From positions 57,747-121,746 of the forward strand of contig JAFTVX010000018.1 of NCBI GenBank assembly GCA_017465575.1: a stretch of 64,000 nt of DNA, given 5' to 3'. Below the pieces are notes generated by a model. It saw only the letters and a program-made list of their open reading frames with translations, ran no database searches and was not told the origin of the DNA. Below are positions 62,461 to 64,000 of this stretch, in pieces. The translations under genes were made by a program, and so were the position numbers. This DNA comes from Alistipes sp. (GTDB taxonomy: Bacteria > Bacteroidota > Bacteroidia > Bacteroidales > Rikenellaceae). The stretch's first letter is position 1. The number at the start of each line of letters is the position of its first letter.

Positions 62461-63270
62461 TTACGCCTCGTTAATCATAGAGTACTCACCCTCGTAGACT
62501 ACAATATGACGCTCCTCTACATCACCGATATAGAGTGTAACATCCAAAGTTACCTTGCCCTCCTCGATGATTAGCTGACCCTTCTCGTAGCTAATCTGAG
62601 CCTCAGATGATGCAAAGCCCTGGTCGTCGTTAATCTGATACCAGCTATAGGTATCGGTAAATGTGCCAGCAAAACCCGAGCTTGACTTGTCGAAGTCGTA
62701 TGTGCCAAGGGGTACATTAACATTCTCGGTATCTGCGGGCGCCTCGTCGAGGAAGAGGTCAACAAGATAGTAGCGTCCATTAGGCACACTAAACATATTT
62801 GAGCTATCCAAGCCGAGGTCTGAGAAGATAAGGTAGTAGTTGTACAAACCTGACTGAATACCGTAGTACTTACCAGTAAGATCGAAATCGGTGATAGTCT
62901 TCTGAGTAGGTGCAGGATTCTCGGCCTGCTTGATGGTAATCGTGAATGCAAGCTTATTATTGTACAATACGGTAATCTCACCCGAACGCTTCTCCTCAAG
63001 AGGGTTCTGCTCTACATTGTACATAATCTTGCCCATCTGCTTGTAGTCAAAGCCACCAATCCAATCAACATTAGCAGTAGCCTCTACCGTAGCACCCTCC
63101 ACGGGATTAACATAATCAAAGGTTATAAAACCCATTGATGAGCCACAACCAACACTAACAACCTCCTGAGAGGTCAACTTAATAGCCTGACTACCCTCCT
63201 CTACGATGTTGTTCTCACATGATGTAAGGAGCATAGCAAAGATGCAGAAAATAGAAAATAAACGCTTCAT
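62461..63270 (-). CDS. BACON-like lipoprotein of unknown role
   Basis: Lipoprotein of 269 residues with lipobox cysteine at about 18 (LTSC). The part at about 30-115 ('ATVEATANVDWIGGF', 'EEKRSGEITVLYNNK', ending 'FTITIKQ') follows the BACON-domain pattern. The remainder (about 125-269) is an all-beta domain without recognised motif, containing 'GRYYLVDLFLD' and 'YEKGQLIIEEGKVTLDVTLY'. Proteins of this layout are common on Bacteroidota surfaces; ligand unknown. It is a single-gene unit preceded by a TATCTTTG box. Confidence 0.75.
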   Translation of the reverse strand: MKRLFSIFCIFAMLLTSCENNIVEEGSQAIKLTSQEVVSVGCGSSMGFITFDYVNPVEGATVEATANVDWIGGFDYKQMGKIMYNVEQNPLEEKRSGEITVLYNNKLAFTITIKQAENPAPTQKTITDFDLTGKYYGIQSGLYNYYLIFSDLGLDSSNMFSVPNGRYYLVDLFLDEAPADTENVNVPLGTYDFDKSSSGFAGTFTDTYSWYQINDDQGFASSEAQISYEKGQLIIEEGKVTLDVTLYIGDVEERHIVVYEGEYSMINEA

Positions 63271-63308
63271 TGTTATAGTTTTAGATTATTGATTTTCAAA
63301 TCACGGGA

Positions 63309-63316
63309 CAAAGATA
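63309..63316 (-). promoter_or_regulatory. -7 box of the BACON-like lipoprotein
   Basis: Minus-strand TATCTTTG, 38 bases before the ATG at 63270. Confidence 0.55.
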
Positions 63317-63411
63317 GCAAAAATTTACAAATGAGTAATGAAGCAGGCTAAAATAGGGAGTAATATTCCAAAGAATAACATGTAAGTAGAGCAGTTGATA
63401 AATAGTGCTAA

Positions 63412-63931
63412 GGTCGAAGTGTAGCGATTTGGGGTAAGACACAAGGTGGCGAGAGCATTAGGGGATCAGTCAGAAATTCCAGTGGGGTAATAATAAACTC
63501 GTCATCCCGAGGGAGGGCACCTTAATAGGGTCAGATGAGCAAATAGCAACTATGCCCGACCGTGGGAATCTACCGCTGTTTATGGGCGGTGGGTTGCGGT
63601 ATCAGCAAGGTCGTTGACAATGGTAGATTGCCGCGGAATTGCATAGACCCCACAAGGTATCACTACCGCTACAAAATGCAATTCCTCGCAATGACGGAGT
63701 GTATAGTATTTTTGTTCTCCACCTAAATTTACGACAGAGCCGCAATAGGATTTAGCCTGTGGGTGTTGGGGTGTGGCTTTCCGAGCTTGCTCGTATAGAG
63801 CCATACCGCAACGCACACTACGACCAAAGGTCGGCTCTCGCCAACCACAAAAAACCAAACACAAAAAAAAGAGAGAAACTATCGTTCCTCTCTTCGTGTA
63901 CCCAGAGCCGAGGGTCGAAGTGCAGCGACTT
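63412..63931. repeat. Gene-free region with scattered short repeats
   Basis: The 730 bases from 63271 to the window end contain no convincing gene. GGTCGAAGTGTAGCGATTT (63412-63430) recurs as GGTCGAAGTGCAGCGACTT (63913-63931). The second copy runs into the hairpin GCGACTT/AAGTCGC, and a further dyad GACCTC/GAGGTC lies at 63977-63991. The segment at 63500-63696 is listed separately. Confidence 0.55.
63500..63696. repeat. 197-bp segment flanked by imperfect CGTCAT...GAGG inverted repeats
   Basis: CGTCATCCCGAGG at 63500-63512 is matched by CCTCGCAATGACG (63684-63696), complementary at 11 of 13 bases. Inside, GGAATTGCAT (63635-63644) and ATGCAATTCC (63676-63685) form a perfect 10-bp inverted repeat. 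The pattern resembles a dispersed intergenic repeat element. Confidence 0.6.
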
Positions 63932-64000
63932 CTAAGTCGCAAACTCGCGCGGATACCGCTTTAAAAAAACAGCGCAGACCTCTCGGAGGTCGAGCAATAA

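Noticed and set aside
63580-63942. 120-residue minus-strand and other short frames in the last 700 bases
   Set aside because: They run through repeat and hairpin sequence, have no promoter, signal peptide or domain, and their composition is unlike coding sequence here.

Overview
This window is ordinary chromosomal DNA of a Bacteroidota bacterium, most likely order Bacteroidales (a Rikenellaceae/Alistipes-like organism is a reasonable guess, but genus cannot be fixed from sequence alone). The grounds are the repeated Bacteroidota-type promoter (TTG or TTTG, a 20-base gap, then TAnnTTTG), families largely confined to the phylum (DUF4252, DUF4301, DUF5683, DUF5689, BACON-domain lipoproteins, a large TonB-dependent receptor with a carboxypeptidase-regulatory-like N-terminus) and a compact V-type ATPase operon that includes DUF2764. 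I found no rRNA, tRNA, CRISPR array, prophage or insertion sequence with a transposase.

Layout. 1-2132: a truncated outer-membrane beta-barrel gene and three tandem DUF4252 genes. 2187-15077: housekeeping genes: rubrerythrin, the ABC-F factor EttA, HisS, an S41 protease, a PUR-like DNA/RNA-binding protein, MnmA, a DedA-like membrane protein, AroE, DUF2007, DnaE and thioredoxin. 15180-21912: a phosphate-acquisition block, with pstSCAB preceded by a porin gene on the minus strand and a divergent PhoB/PhoR-like two-component pair; no phoU is present. 21945-28523: a CPBP protease, then parA-parB-DUF5683-lytic transglycosylase-mnmE. 28573-30269: a small AT-rich accessory patch (Mrr-like nuclease, deoxyribosyltransferase-like protein, GIY-YIG-like protein). 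30481-32646: a GH20 beta-hexosaminidase. 32746-42426: a five-gene minus-strand operon that I read as a surface nucleic-acid capture and degradation system. 42712-43725: ruvB. 44064-51575: V-type ATPase operon. 51834-60905: ROK kinase, the murB-tilS-holA-aminotransferase-like operon, DUF4301 and gyrB. 60967-63270: uridine kinase, a VanX-like dipeptidase and a BACON-like lipoprotein. 63271-64000: non-coding repeats.

The most interesting unit is 32746-42426. It encodes a lipoprotein with a BACON domain and several YhcR-type OB folds, a BACON-fused NUC1 (DRGH) nuclease lipoprotein, an endonuclease/exonuclease/phosphatase-family enzyme, a 975-residue TonB-dependent receptor without a SusD partner, and a DUF5689 lipoprotein. 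Together these look like surface binding, cutting, dephosphorylation and import of DNA or RNA, analogous to a Sus-type glycan system but aimed at nucleic acid. Function is inferred from domain content and context only.

Other points worth a look: the V-ATPase proteolipid carries the Na+-ligand set of Enterococcus hirae NtpK at a constant seven-residue offset; several genes (murB, the VanX-like gene, the ROK kinase) have promoters so close to the ATG that their mRNAs should be leaderless; and a 126-bp nested inverted repeat sits directly behind the V-ATPase operon.
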